Source: Sorangium cellulosum So0157-2 (GTDB lineage: Bacteria > Myxococcota_A > Polyangia > Polyangiales > Polyangiaceae). From it: 64,000 nt of DNA. The stretch spans positions 5,443,501 through 5,507,500 of the forward strand of contig NC_021658.1 in the NCBI RefSeq assembly GCF_000418325.1, read 5' to 3'. The translations under genes were made by a program, and so were the position numbers. The notes under the pieces are model-generated. The model saw only the letters and a list, made by a program, of their open reading frames with translations. It ran no database searches and had not been told where the DNA came from. Of this stretch, positions 17,761-26,652 are shown piece by piece (the stretch's first letter is position 1; each line of letters starts with the position of its first letter).

Positions 17761-18560
17761 TTAGAGCCGAAAGCTCACGCGGAATCGAGGGAGATGTGGG
17801 CAGCCGCGGCGCCCACCCGGGCGTCTGGCGGACGGCGCCCTCATGGCCGTCTCGCTCAGGTGCGCGTAGCGGTGCGTCGAGGCGATCGACGTGTGGCCGA
17901 GGTGCTCGCGGACCCCCTCGAGCGTCCAGCGGCGGCCCCACCAGCCGGCGACGAGCGAGCGGGCGCACCTGTGGCGGAGGTCGTGCCAGCGGACCGGGCG
18001 GGGGATGCCCGCGGCGGCGAGGTGGCGGTCGAAGAGGCCGACCTTCTTCTGCTTCCGGCGGCCGGCGCCGGTTGGGAGCGTGACCATCTCGCTGCGGATG
18101 AGCGGGGTCTTGCCCCTGGAGACGCGGCCGCCCCGGGCGTCGGGGAAGACGAGGGGCTCGGGAACGGCCTCGCTGGTGCGGAGGCGGTGCTGCTCGTCCG
18201 GCTCCAGGTAGGTCCAGGGCTCGACGGCGGCGTCGCGGGCGCGGCGCTTGGCGGCCTTCTGGACGCGCTTCTTGAGGGCGGCCACGGGCTTCGCGGTGAT
18301 GTGCTGGGCGTGGCATCATCGAGCATCTGCCGGAGCAGCCCGATGACCTGCTTGACCGTGGCGGGAGAGACCGGCTTGTGGGCGCGATAGGAAGTCGAGG
18401 TCCGCTCGTTCTGGAGAGCGCATATCCAGGCGTCGACGTCGCTCGCCGTGAACATGACGAGTGGCATGCTGGCGAGTGTGGAGCTCTCGATGTGAGCCCG
18501 CCAGCGGCCACGGTCATTTCCCGCTCCCGCACGCGCCCTCGGACGTGTGACGCCGAGCAT
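17761..18560 (-). pseudogene. Frameshifted tyrosine recombinase (integrase) remnant
   Basis: Two minus-strand frames together encode an integrase. The upstream frame (18560 to about 18310) has the SAM-like core-binding part, DVDAWICALQNERT ... VKQVIGLLRQMLDD. The downstream frame (about 18315 to 17761) continues AQHITAKPVAALKKRVQKAAKR and holds the catalytic domain with HDLRHRCARSLV, EHLGHTSIASTHRYAHL and the nucleophile Tyr in HRYAH. In-frame, the downstream part is preceded by TGA at 18318-18316, so a small indel near 18310 broke the gene. The N-terminal region also looks shortened. It marks an element once integrated at the adjacent tRNA-like site. A programmed frameshift cannot be excluded but no slippery heptamer is seen. 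Confidence 0.75.
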
Positions 18561-18630
18561 CTATCGAGTCCGTCGAATCGAGCAAGACGAAGGAGGGCAG
18601 CGCAATGCATGTCCAAACTGCGGTGCCCTG

Positions 18631-19125
18631 ATGCGCAATCTGCAGAATCAGGCCACCCAGGCGTCTGCCGAGGGCGAGCCGCCGGTCGACCTCCTCACAC
18701 CCCGGGCGATTGCGTGGCTCACGAAGCGCGGAGCTGTGCGCGATCCAGATCGCGTCATGGCGCCGGGAGCCCTCCGCGAGCAGCTCGAGCGCTGGGGATT
18801 GACCGAGGTGGGCCCGCTGCTGCGGTTCGAGGAGGTCTTCGGCGGCACCTGCGTGCCATCGGCGGAAGGAGAGGCGTCCTGGTTCGAGATCGGGCTGCAG
18901 CTCGAGCGAGGCGTACGCCGACGGCGATCTGCCGGCCAGCGTGAAGGAAGCGACGATGGAGCGGCTGCCTCCCTCGCCGAGAGGCCGTGCCCGAGGCGTT
19001 CAGGCGGGCTCGTCGGGAGCGTGGGCCCGTTGCCCTCATGGCTTACCCTGCTTCGCGGTGGGGGTGAGCTGACGCTCGACGCGCGGCGTACGCGCTTGGT
19101 AGAAGGGTCTCATGATGGGGGATGA
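18631..19125 (+). pseudogene. Decayed ORF, hypothetical
   Basis: The frame looks protein-like only from about 18650 to 18910 (PVDLLTPRAIAWLTKRGAV ... LLRFEEVFGGTCVP ... SWFEIGLQLE). After that it turns into Arg/Gly-rich, shadow-like sequence, while another plus frame briefly reads EAYADGDLP. This suggests a gene that lost its 3' half through a frameshift. The FEEVFGGT and WFEIG elements recall SMI1/KNR4-type immunity proteins, but the match is weak. The next gene's ATG (19112) overlaps its nominal end. Confidence 0.3.
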
Positions 19126-20329
19126 GAAGCCGGTCGAGGCGGCAGGGGCGGGGCTCAGCGTGCACGGGGAGGCGGCGCCGCTCGCGCTCATCGAGGCCTC
19201 GGGCGATCTCCGCGATCCGGTGATCGCCGGATGGAGCGAAGGCGCAGAGCGCCTCTTCGGGTACACGGCGGAGGAGGTCCTTGGGCGGAGCCTGCGCGAC
19301 ACGCTGTCGGGCCGCGGCGGCCGGGAGGACTTCCGGCGCCTCGCCGAGGACGTCAGCGGCGCGTCGCATCGCTGCGAGAGCGCGCGGAAGGACGGGAGCG
19401 AGGTCGTCGTCGCGTGGGCCCAGCATCCCCTCCGCGACGGGTCCGGGCGGCCGGCGCGCGCGATCTACGTGGGGCGCTACGTCGGGCGTGACGTCGAGCA
19501 GGGCACCTCGGCGCGGGCCCCGGCCGAGGCGGAGCCCGGGGTGGCGCAGCAGCTCCTCCGGGCCATCCTCGACCATTTGCCGATCGTCGTGTGCAAGTAC
19601 GATCGCGAGGGTGTCTTCACGTTTCATGACGGCAAGGGGACGGAGGCCGCCGGCGTCGAGCCGGGGCAGCTCCTCGGCGCGAACATCCTCGAGCTCTACG
19701 GCAGCGACATGGAGGCCTCGTGGGGAATGCGCCGCGCGCTCGCAGGGGAAGCCGCGCGAGACGTCTCCGACGTGCAGGGCGCGAGCTGGGAGACATGGTA
19801 TCTCCCGATGCGCGACGCTCGCGGGGAGCCCGACGGCGCGATCAGCATCACCCTGAACGCCTCCGAGGCCAGGCAGAAAGAGATCGAGCTCCGGGCGAAG
19901 CTGCAGCTCATCGAGAAGCAGCAGAAGGTCATCCGCGATCTCTCGACGCCCATCATCGAGGTGTGGGACAAGGTGCTGACCCTCCCGATGGTGGGCGTGG
20001 TGGACAGCCTGCGGCTCTCCGAGGTGATGGACAACCTGCTCTCGGCGATCGTGAGCAAGGACGCTCGGTACGCGATCCTCGATCTCACCGGCGTCGATGC
20101 GGTCGATACGCAGACGGCCCGGCACATCATCGAGATGATCGATGCCATCCGGCTCCTCGGCGCGGAGGGGATCGTCACGGGGATCCGGTCGAACGTCGCT
20201 CAGACGATGATCACGCTCGGGGTCGACCTCTCCGGCGTCACGACGGTGGGCAACCTCCGCGCGGGCCTCAAGCTCTGCATGCGGCGCATGGCGGCGACGG
20301 GCGAGGCCGGCGGCGCGCCCGTGAAGTGA
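19112..20329 (+). CDS. PAS-PAS-STAS regulator, RsbR-like
   Basis: The product has 405 residues. PAS 1 is about 25-125 (WSEGAERLFGYTAEEVLGRS) and PAS 2 about 150-260 (LPIVVCKYDREGVFTFHDGKG). After a helical linker (IELRAKLQLIEKQQKVIRDL) comes a STAS domain at about 285-390 with LPMVGVVDSLRLSEVMDNLL and ILDLTGVDAVDTQTARHI, the Thr following the Asp being the usual phospho-site of RsbR proteins. RsbR-type proteins form stressosome cores; free-standing PAS-STAS copies are abundant in myxobacteria. No kinase (RsbT) or RsbS gene is adjacent. Start: two consecutive ATGs at 19112 and 19115. Confidence 0.85.
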   Translation: MMGDEKPVEAAGAGLSVHGEAAPLALIEASGDLRDPVIAGWSEGAERLFGYTAEEVLGRSLRDTLSGRGGREDFRRLAEDVSGASHRCESARKDGSEVVVAWAQHPLRDGSGRPARAIYVGRYVGRDVEQGTSARAPAEAEPGVAQQLLRAILDHLPIVVCKYDREGVFTFHDGKGTEAAGVEPGQLLGANILELYGSDMEASWGMRRALAGEAARDVSDVQGASWETWYLPMRDARGEPDGAISITLNASEARQKEIELRAKLQLIEKQQKVIRDLSTPIIEVWDKVLTLPMVGVVDSLRLSEVMDNLLSAIVSKDARYAILDLTGVDAVDTQTARHIIEMIDAIRLLGAEGIVTGIRSNVAQTMITLGVDLSGVTTVGNLRAGLKLCMRRMAATGEAGGAPVK

Positions 20330-20423
20330 GGAGAGGGGGCCGGGAAATCCAAGCGCGATCGAACGTCAATCTCCTCGTAGTGGCCGTCCCACCGTACAGC
20401 CACGCTGCACGCGCTGGTTGGAC

Positions 20424-20497
20424 GGCGCGGCTGCGTGGGGACCCACGTATTTCGGCGTGCGGATTGGGCGCTCGCGCTAGTGCCGCGTCGCCCCGGG
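20424..20497 (+). repeat. 74-bp duplicate of the 3' end of the HEAT-repeat gene
   Basis: These 74 bp match 24440-24513 with one mismatch (A for G at the CCCACG junction). They include the codons for the last residues (YFGVRIGRSR), the TAG stop and the following 17 bp of the 851-aa HEAT protein gene. Flanking sequence is different. The rest of 20330-20703 has no convincing gene and appears to be leftover sequence from a duplication or recombination event. Confidence 0.9.
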
Positions 20498-20703
20498 TCT
20501 TCGGGCGGAGACGGAGATGGTCGCGCTGCCACCGATCGCGGCCGACGAGATCGCGGGGGCCATCGGGCGAAGGCGCGGCGATCTGGAGCGCGACGCTCCA
20601 CGTGCGCCGGCGAAGCACGCACACGCGTCTCGAGCTCATCCGGAAGACGGGCGTGACGGCCCTCGAGGGGCACCGGCGCCCGAGCTCTCCGCAGCGGGAT
20701 CTT

Positions 20704-21345
20704 CTAGTCCGCGAGCTCGGCGTCGGCGGTCCGTTCCGTCTCGGCAGGGCTCGCGGGCCGCGCAGCCCTCACGCGCTTGAACGGACGGATCTCGCCTGGC
20801 GACACGAGGCTGTACTCGAAGCCCCTCGCTGTCTCGGCTCTCGCCACGCGGCCGCGAGCCATGAGCGCGCGAAGCGCGACGTAGACGCTCCCGTTCGGCA
20901 GCCCGCTGCGTGCGGCGATCTCCGTTGCCGTCCCGCGCACGAGCGATCGAACGGCTTCGAGCACCACACCCTCCCGTTCGCTCGTGGAGGCGCCGGTCGC
21001 GGCCATCATGCCAGGCGTGGTACGGTCCGCGCCGGATGCTGGTGCCACGATCCTCTTCGTGGCCGGTGCCGCCGTCGTCGAGGCGCTCGGCGCTCCCGAG
21101 CGCGTGCCGTGCTTCCTGCTCCTCACAGGCTTAGCCACGCTCTTTGGGGTGGGCGCGGGCGCCTTCCGGCGCTTCGGACGGCGCTCCGAGGAGGCGTTCG
21201 CCGCCGGCCGTCCCGGATCGGTCAGCATCGCCGTTACAGCCCGGCGCGCCGTGGCGCGGTGCTCTTCCTGGACCCGTCGGACCAGGCGCAGGATATCCTT
21301 CACGAAGCGGTCCACCCGCTCCTCGATCGCCTTCGATGCGTTCAT
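20704..21345 (-). CDS. Winged-helix DNA-binding protein with basic linker
   Basis: The product has 213 residues from ATG 21345-21343; the frame is open further upstream but reads as low-complexity. The N-terminus (1-35) is an amphipathic helix (ERVDRFVKDILRLVRRVQEEH), followed by a long basic Ala/Lys/Pro linker (about 50-120). A C-terminal winged helix covers about 130-190: EAVRSLVRGTATEIAARSG (helices 1-2), NGSVYVALRALMARGRVAR (recognition helix) and a beta hairpin. The layout fits a small transcription factor or nucleoid protein. It is transcribed toward the PAS-STAS gene; target unknown. Confidence 0.65.
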   Translation of the reverse strand: MNASKAIEERVDRFVKDILRLVRRVQEEHRATARRAVTAMLTDPGRPAANASSERRPKRRKAPAPTPKSVAKPVRSRKHGTRSGAPSASTTAAPATKRIVAPASGADRTTPGMMAATGASTSEREGVVLEAVRSLVRGTATEIAARSGLPNGSVYVALRALMARGRVARAETARGFEYSLVSPGEIRPFKRVRAARPASPAETERTADAELAD

Positions 21346-21940
21346 GGCCGGCGCCGTAGTAGCACGCGCGCTCCGACCGTCGAGAACCTGCGCGCAAGCT
21401 GGCGGGTGTGGGTCGCCGGTGGCGTTGGCTACGTATCCGAGGATCTGGCTCCCGAAGGCGATCCTCGCACGCGCGCCCGGCGCCCGCGTGGGGTCGGGCG
21501 CCGGGCGCGCAGGCGTGGAATGAGATCCGCGGAAGGACGCGCGACGACGACGCGCGGCAGGCAATCCCGCCGAGCCCTGGGGGGGCGCGCGCGGAGCCCG
21601 ACTCCGGCGGGCGGTGCGGCCCCCACGGCGCTGCTGAGCCTCGCTGCCGGCGCCGCTCAAAGCTGCGCGGCCAGGCCCTACGGGCAAGGTGGTGTGCGGG
21701 TCGGCGACGGGGGAGATCGCGTCGTGTCTCGATGACGTCGTTCAGAGCGAGCGTGGCTCCGGCGAGATCACCGAGCTCAATCATGCCCCCGTCGGGCGGC
21801 TCGCCGCAGCTGGCCAACCTGGGGTACAAAGCCATCAGGTGCCGCCCGTGAACGGCCAGAGCTTCAGCCAGCCGGACCGGGGCTGGGCGAGCCAGCACCA
21901 GGGGCCGGTCGTCCACCTCGGCTTTCGCTGATCGGAGGCG
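21346..21940. other. Intergenic stretch with no supported gene
   Basis: About 595 bp separate the divergent winged-helix and HEAT-repeat genes. A minus-strand frame between roughly 21930 and 21715 is somewhat protein-like (LVLARPAPVRLAEALAVHG) but lacks an initiator and runs into shadow-type sequence, so it may be decayed. Promoters for both neighbours should lie here; no clear -10/-35 or sigma-54 site was found. Confidence 0.4.
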
Positions 21941-24496
21941 ATGGTGACCGCCATATCCGATGGAATGATCGCTGTCTGGGAGACCTCGGGCTGGTCCGAC
22001 ATGGGAGTCGGCGTGGCGGCCATCCACGCGCTCAGGGACGACTGGGCCTCTCAGGAGCGGCTGCGGGAGCTCGCGCTCGCCGGGGAGCCTGTCGCGATCC
22101 GCGAGGCGGCCCTCCTCGCCGTGGCGCTCGCGCCGAGCAGCCTGCCGGTGGTGCGCCACGGCGTAACCGCGGCGCAACGCGAGGTGCGCGCCGCCTCGGT
22201 CGCCGGCTTGCGCGCCGATCCGCTGGCCAGGTCAATCGCGGCGCACCTCCTGGCGAGCGATCCGTCGGGCGGCGTGCGCGCGGCGGCGGCGACGTTGCTC
22301 GCCGGCGATCCTAGGTACACGCCCGCCCTGCGCCGGGCGCTCGAGGCGCCGCTGCCGAGCCCGGGGGTGGATCCGGAGGCGTCTCAGCTTGAGGGCGCGC
22401 TGGTGCGTGCGCTGGTCAGAGAGCCGGCGGTTATCGAGCAGGTGAAGGGCCGACTCGCCGGGCTGGCGAGTGATGTCCGAGATTTCGTGCTCGAGGACCT
22501 CTGGGCACGTCCGGAGCAACGCTCCTATGTGCGCGCCCTGCTCGCGCACGAGGCGGCCCTGGTTCGCGCTTCGGCCGCGCGGGCGCTGCGTCGCGATCCG
22601 GAGTCGGCGAGCGCGCTGCTTGACCTGGCGGCCGGGGATCCCTCGCCGCTCGTCCGGGCGGCAGCGGTGTCGGTGCTCGGCTTCGATGCGGTGGCGCGGC
22701 AGGTGAGGGCAGGGCGGCTCGCGGATGCGAGCGAGCACGCGTCCGTGCGCGTGGCGCTCGTGGAGAGCATGCGCGCCGGCGAGGAGGAGATGATCCGAGC
22801 GCTGTTGTCCGATCCGAGCCCGACGCTCCGCGGGGTCGCCGCGTCGGCTCTGCGGGACGACGCGGCGTCCGTCGCGGCGCGTCGGGCCCTGGTCGAGGAC
22901 GCCGAGCCGTTCGTGCGGGCGCGCGCTGTGAGCAGCCTCGCGCGCCAGGATGCGCTGTTCGACAGCGTCATGCCTTGCCTGGAAGATCCAGATCCCCACG
23001 TCCGCCGGGCCGCCATTGAGGTCCTCGGCCCATATCCGCCGGCGATTCCGCTGCTCCGGCGGTACATCGACGCGCCATCCCCGGTCGGACCCGCGGCGAT
23101 GCAGGCGCTGCGCGACGATCCGGGGTCGCTCCCGCTGCTGCGTGCGCGCCTCCGTCCGGCCCAGCGCGTGGAGCGGCGGCGCAGGCTGCGTGACCTGGCC
23201 CGGCATCCCTCCTCGGTCGCGGGGGTGCGCGCGCTGCTCGACGACCCCGATGTGCTTGTCCGTGCCGATGCGGCCAGCGCGCTCGGCGACGCCGGGGATG
23301 AGGCCATCGTGGGGCGGCTCGACGATCCAGACCCGTGGTGGCGTGCGGTCGCGACGAGGGCCGTTGCCGGGGCCGCAGAAGCGCGGGAAGCGCTCCTGCG
23401 ACGGCTCGGGGACGGCGACGGCGCCGTGCGCGCCGCGGCGGCGGAGGCGCTGGCCGGGGACGAGGCGGCGGCGCCGCGCGTCCGGGAGCTCCTCGACGAG
23501 CCCTCCGCCGCGGTTCGCGCCGCGGCGATCACGGCGCTCGCGCGGGACGCGGGCTCCGTGGAGCGGATCGCGGCGATGCTGGACGAGCCATCGGACATGG
23601 ACGGCGATCCGGCGCAGCTCGCCGCGGCGCGGGCGACCGCGGGCCGGCCGGAGCACGCGAGCCGGCTGCGCGCCATCGTGGAGCGAGGCGACTACGCCGC
23701 CGAGGTGACCCGGGTCGCGGTGGAGTCGCTGGCGCCCGCGGACGCTCCCGCGGAGCCCCTCCTCGGGATGCTGGACGATGCGCAGGAGCTCGATGCGCTG
23801 AGGATCCCGGCCGCGAGGCTCCTCTGGGCCCAGGGGCAGCACCGCGGCGCGGTCATCGCGCGGATGGACGATCCCAGCCCCGCGCTCCGCGCCGCGGTGC
23901 TGGAGCTCCTTGGGGATGACGCGAGCGCCGTCGACCTCGCCCGGGCGCGGCTGCGCGACAGCGACGCGCGCGTGCGCGCCGCCGCTGCTGCCGCGCTGCG
24001 CCGCCGCGCGCCCACGGATCGGGGTGTCGCGCTCGTCGAGCTCGTGGAGGAGATGGGGCTCGCGACGGGGGGCAGGCTTCACGACGCTCCGATTCCAGCG
24101 CGATCGCGATCGGAGCTATGTCTGGATGGCGATGCACGAAAGGACGTTGTGCTCGCGTGGCTCTGCGCGCGGCTTGCGAGCGACGAGCGCGGCGGGACCA
24201 TCGCAGCCAGCGCGGAGGTGGCGCGCTCGGAGGTGCCGTGGGGGGATAAGGACGTGTACCTGGTGCGGCTGCCGTTCGACCAGGAGGAGGCCCCGGTCGC
24301 GGCCGGCGTGATCCCGATGCACAACCTGATCGAGACCTCTGCGGTGGCGCGCCAGCTCACGGCCGAGAGGTCGCCGTCGATCTGGCTCGTGTGTGCGGAC
24401 GCCGCGTTCTCGGACCTGGCGCCGCCGGAGCTCGACCCGGGCGCGGCTGCGTGGGGGCCCACGTATTTCGGCGTGCGGATTGGGCGCTCGCGCTAG
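21941..24496 (+). CDS. Large HEAT-repeat protein
   Basis: The product has 851 residues. About 20 HEAT-like units of ~30 residues run from about 25 to 720, each with a pattern like DPSPLVRAAAVSVLG or DPDPHVRRAAIEVLG. The unique C-terminus of ~130 residues contains KDVYLVRLPFDQEEAPVAAG and ends WGPTYFGVRIGRSR. Such arrays are protein-interaction scaffolds. Resemblance to the T6SS-linked HEAT gene at the left edge is only in the repeat type. ATG at 21941 is the first in frame; GTG alternatives upstream are not compelling. A copy of its 3' end exists at 20424-20497. Confidence 0.8.
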   Translation: MVTAISDGMIAVWETSGWSDMGVGVAAIHALRDDWASQERLRELALAGEPVAIREAALLAVALAPSSLPVVRHGVTAAQREVRAASVAGLRADPLARSIAAHLLASDPSGGVRAAAATLLAGDPRYTPALRRALEAPLPSPGVDPEASQLEGALVRALVREPAVIEQVKGRLAGLASDVRDFVLEDLWARPEQRSYVRALLAHEAALVRASAARALRRDPESASALLDLAAGDPSPLVRAAAVSVLGFDAVARQVRAGRLADASEHASVRVALVESMRAGEEEMIRALLSDPSPTLRGVAASALRDDAASVAARRALVEDAEPFVRARAVSSLARQDALFDSVMPCLEDPDPHVRRAAIEVLGPYPPAIPLLRRYIDAPSPVGPAAMQALRDDPGSLPLLRARLRPAQRVERRRRLRDLARHPSSVAGVRALLDDPDVLVRADAASALGDAGDEAIVGRLDDPDPWWRAVATRAVAGAAEAREALLRRLGDGDGAVRAAAAEALAGDEAAAPRVRELLDEPSAAVRAAAITALARDAGSVERIAAMLDEPSDMDGDPAQLAAARATAGRPEHASRLRAIVERGDYAAEVTRVAVESLAPADAPAEPLLGMLDDAQELDALRIPAARLLWAQGQHRGAVIARMDDPSPALRAAVLELLGDDASAVDLARARLRDSDARVRAAAAAALRRRAPTDRGVALVELVEEMGLATGGRLHDAPIPARSRSELCLDGDARKDVVLAWLCARLASDERGGTIAASAEVARSEVPWGDKDVYLVRLPFDQEEAPVAAGVIPMHNLIETSAVARQLTAERSPSIWLVCADAAFSDLAPPELDPGAAAWGPTYFGVRIGRSR

Positions 24497-24937
24497 TGCC
24501 GCGTCGCCCCGGGCGTGATCGTGGTCGTGGGGGTCGAGCCGAGCTGCCTGGCCCAGGGAGAGGGATGCCCCGTGCGAGGTGGGGCTCCGCGCGAGCTCGG
24601 TCGCGACGCGTTCACCGAGGGCCCGGCGGACGCGAGGAGCGATGAGCTGCCGCGGCTCTCGGAGGCCGCCGCGCGATTGCCCCCCGCGGTGGTCCCTGAT
24701 CGCGATCGCCGGGGCCATCGTGCGCCGCCGACGGGAGCGTTGCGCAACAGCGCAATCTGTTGCGGCACATAACAGGTCGTTGCGCTCACCCCGTCGTCGT
24801 CTTCAGACGCTGCGCCGAGATAGGGACGCACCTCGCGCCGGCACGTCGGTTGCCGTGCCGCCACGCCGCAACGAAACGACGGCGTGTCGCCACGGCAACA
24901 GGCCGGATTCCATCAGATAGCACAGGAGGTTTACCCC
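24497..24937. other. Intergenic stretch with palindromes
   Basis: No gene is supported in these 441 bp. They begin with the segment duplicated at 20424-20497. A perfect palindrome GTTGCGCAAC lies near 24738-24747, and a long imperfect hairpin at 24849-24899 precedes the next gene. Confidence 0.5.
24849..24899. promoter_or_regulatory. Long imperfect hairpin upstream of orphan gene
   Basis: Arms 24849-24868 and 24880-24899 pair over 20 bp with only two mismatches, around an 11-nt loop (CAACGAAACGA). The arms begin GTTGCCGTG and end CACGGCAAC. It lies 38 bp before the GTG of the next gene and 25 bp before its ribosome-binding site. There is no T-tract, so a simple terminator is unlikely. It could be an operator for a dimeric repressor or an RNA structure in the leader. 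Confidence 0.5.
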
Positions 24938-25822
24938 GTGAGTGAATCACCGATGTTTTCGACCATCGTCCTGCCCCCGGATCTCGTCGCGGACGACGTG
25001 ATCGGTCTCCGAGATCAGATGAGCGCGCGGGTCGCGGCGGTGCTTCGGCCCAAGGGCGGTAAGCGCAAGGAGGCCGATGCGCCGCTGCCCAGGGGGCTCG
25101 AGCCCCTCGCGGCGCTGCCGCCGCACATCGACAGGCCGTGGAAGCGCTTCGACGCGGCCGCGACGGAGCTTCAGGGGTTCCGCGGCCAGCGAGCGAGCGC
25201 GCAGGCCGACCAGCGCCATGCGGCGCCGAGCGAGGCCGAGCGCAGCGCGGCGAACACCGACAGCGACGACCGATGGCGCGCGTTCGAGCAGTGGAACGCG
25301 GGAGCGGCCGGGCTCTCGGAGGATCGGGAGGCGCCGTCGCCGTTCGAGGCGCGCTGGCTCTATGCGCAGCTCTTCCCGGCGCCCGAGGGGCTTCGCTTCA
25401 TCACGCGCAGGCCCCGGGTCCAGTGGGCCGCGATGGTCCAGCGGATGAAGACGCTGGAGGAGGAGCGCGCGCAGGCGGTGATCGAGGGGTTCGGCGGGAC
25501 CCGGCACTACCGGCAGCTCGTCGCCGCCCACGCGCGCTTCGGCGAGGCCTACGGCTTCACGACCGTGGTCCTCGCCAAGGAGGGCGGGCCGACCGACGGC
25601 AGGCCGCAGTGGAGCGCCGCCCGGGATGCGCTGCGGAGCCTGATCCAGAAGATCGAGAGCCACGCCGATCCGGAGATCCCGGGGAGCGAGGCCCTCGCCG
25701 CGTTCCTGCTGGCGCCCTACGTCGAGATGGTCGACGACCTCGGGAGATCCCGCCGGAAAGCCCCCGCCAAGAAGCCCGAAGCCGTCCCGGCGCCCCTGCC
25801 GGACGCGGGCGGGATGCCGTGA
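24938..25822 (+). CDS. Hypothetical protein with strong ribosome-binding site
   Basis: The product has 294 residues. GTG at 24938 is chosen because a full AGGAGGT (24924-24930) sits 7 bp upstream; the ATG at 24884 lies inside the hairpin and lacks one. The protein is mostly helical and charged, with RPWKRFDAAATELQGFR near 65, EARWLYAQLFPAPEGLRFI near 135 and RQLVAAHARFGEAYGFTTVV near 190, and a Pro/Lys-rich tail. No signal peptide or membrane segment. I do not recognise the family; some features recall the free-standing helical proteins of T6SS loci. The 44-bp repeat array starts 35 bp after its stop. Confidence 0.6.
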   Translation: MSESPMFSTIVLPPDLVADDVIGLRDQMSARVAAVLRPKGGKRKEADAPLPRGLEPLAALPPHIDRPWKRFDAAATELQGFRGQRASAQADQRHAAPSEAERSAANTDSDDRWRAFEQWNAGAAGLSEDREAPSPFEARWLYAQLFPAPEGLRFITRRPRVQWAAMVQRMKTLEEERAQAVIEGFGGTRHYRQLVAAHARFGEAYGFTTVVLAKEGGPTDGRPQWSAARDALRSLIQKIESHADPEIPGSEALAAFLLAPYVEMVDDLGRSRRKAPAKKPEAVPAPLPDAGGMP

Positions 25823-25857
25823 ACCCATCCGGGTGAGGTGGCGCGTCCACGCGGGAG

Positions 25858-26417
25858 ATGGGTGGCACCCGTCTCCCGGTGGACGTGCCTCCAAGAAAAG
25901 ATGGGTGGCACCCATCTCCGCGGTGGACGTGCCTCCAAGAAAAGATGGGTGGCACCCATCTCCGCGGTGGACGTGCCTCCAAGAAAAGATGGGTGGCACC
26001 CATCTCCGCGGTGGACGTGCCTCCAAGAAAAGATGGGTGGCACCCATCTCCGCGGTGGACGTGCCTCCAAGAAAAGATGGGTGGCACCCATCTCCGCGGT
26101 GGACGTGCCTCCAAGAAAAGATGGGTGGCACCCATCTCCGCGGTGGACGTGCCTCCAAGAAAAGATGGGTGGCACCCATCTCCGCGGTGGACGTGCCTCC
26201 AAGAAAAGATGGGTGGCACCCATCTCCGCGGTGGACGTGCCTCCAAGAAAAGATGGGTGGCACCCATCTCCGCGGTGGACGTGCCTCCAAGAAAAGATGG
26301 GTGGCACCCATCTCCGCGGTGGACGTGCCTCCAAGAAAAGATGGGTGGCACCCATCTCCGCGGTGGACGTGCCTCCAAGAAAAGATGGGTGGCACCCGTC
26401 TCCGGGTGGACGTGGCT
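25858..26417. repeat. 44-bp tandem repeat array, interrupted by the transposon
   Basis: Eleven identical 44-bp units fill 25901-26384. A 43-bp variant unit precedes them (25858-25900) and a second variant begins at 26385 and is cut by the transposon after 26417. The remainder of that unit and one more copy lie beyond the transposon (31350-31386). Each unit contains the odd-length palindrome GATGGGTGGCACCCATC and a CCGCGG palindrome. No unit contains a stop codon on either strand, so all six frames are open across the array. The unit length is not a multiple of three, making a coding function unlikely. There are no unique spacers, so it is not CRISPR. Confidence 0.97.
26410..26417. repeat. Left 8-bp target-site duplication
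   Basis: ACGTGGCT directly precedes the left inverted repeat and is repeated exactly at 31342-31349 after the right inverted repeat. Removing the transposon and one copy restores a repeat unit reading GGACGTGGCTCCAAGAAAAG. Confidence 0.88.
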
Positions 26418-26434
26418 GGTAATGGTCAAGGTGC
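26418..26434 (+). repeat. Left terminal inverted repeat
   Basis: GGTAATGGTCAAGGTGC, matching the right end at 31325-31341 in inverse orientation with one mismatch (G/A at position 7). Confidence 0.88.
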
Positions 26435-26652
26435 AGCCCACGTTGACCAATGGTCGGACAGGAGATGTCCTAGCTGACGTGCGTCCGCAACAGCGGCCGA
26501 TCGCGAAATCGGCTAAAATGAAGGCCTACCAAGCAAAAGCGCCATGCCCGGCTGGAACCCGAGCATGGCGCCAGAGCACCGAGCGGTAGGCCCGCCCGTC
26601 GCCCGTCAACGTCGAGCATGGGCCATGCCGCCGAGAAAGGCAAGGCCCGGCC

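Noticed and set aside
21131..22177. Minus-strand ORF of 348 codons
   Set aside because: Mostly antisense or out-of-frame sequence to the HEAT and winged-helix genes; only a short central part looks protein-like.
25858..26417. CRISPR array
   Set aside because: Units are contiguous with no unique spacers and no cas genes nearby.
25838..26422. Repeat-encoded proteins in all six frames
   Set aside because: The 44-bp unit simply has no stop codons; no ribosome-binding site or conserved frame supports translation.
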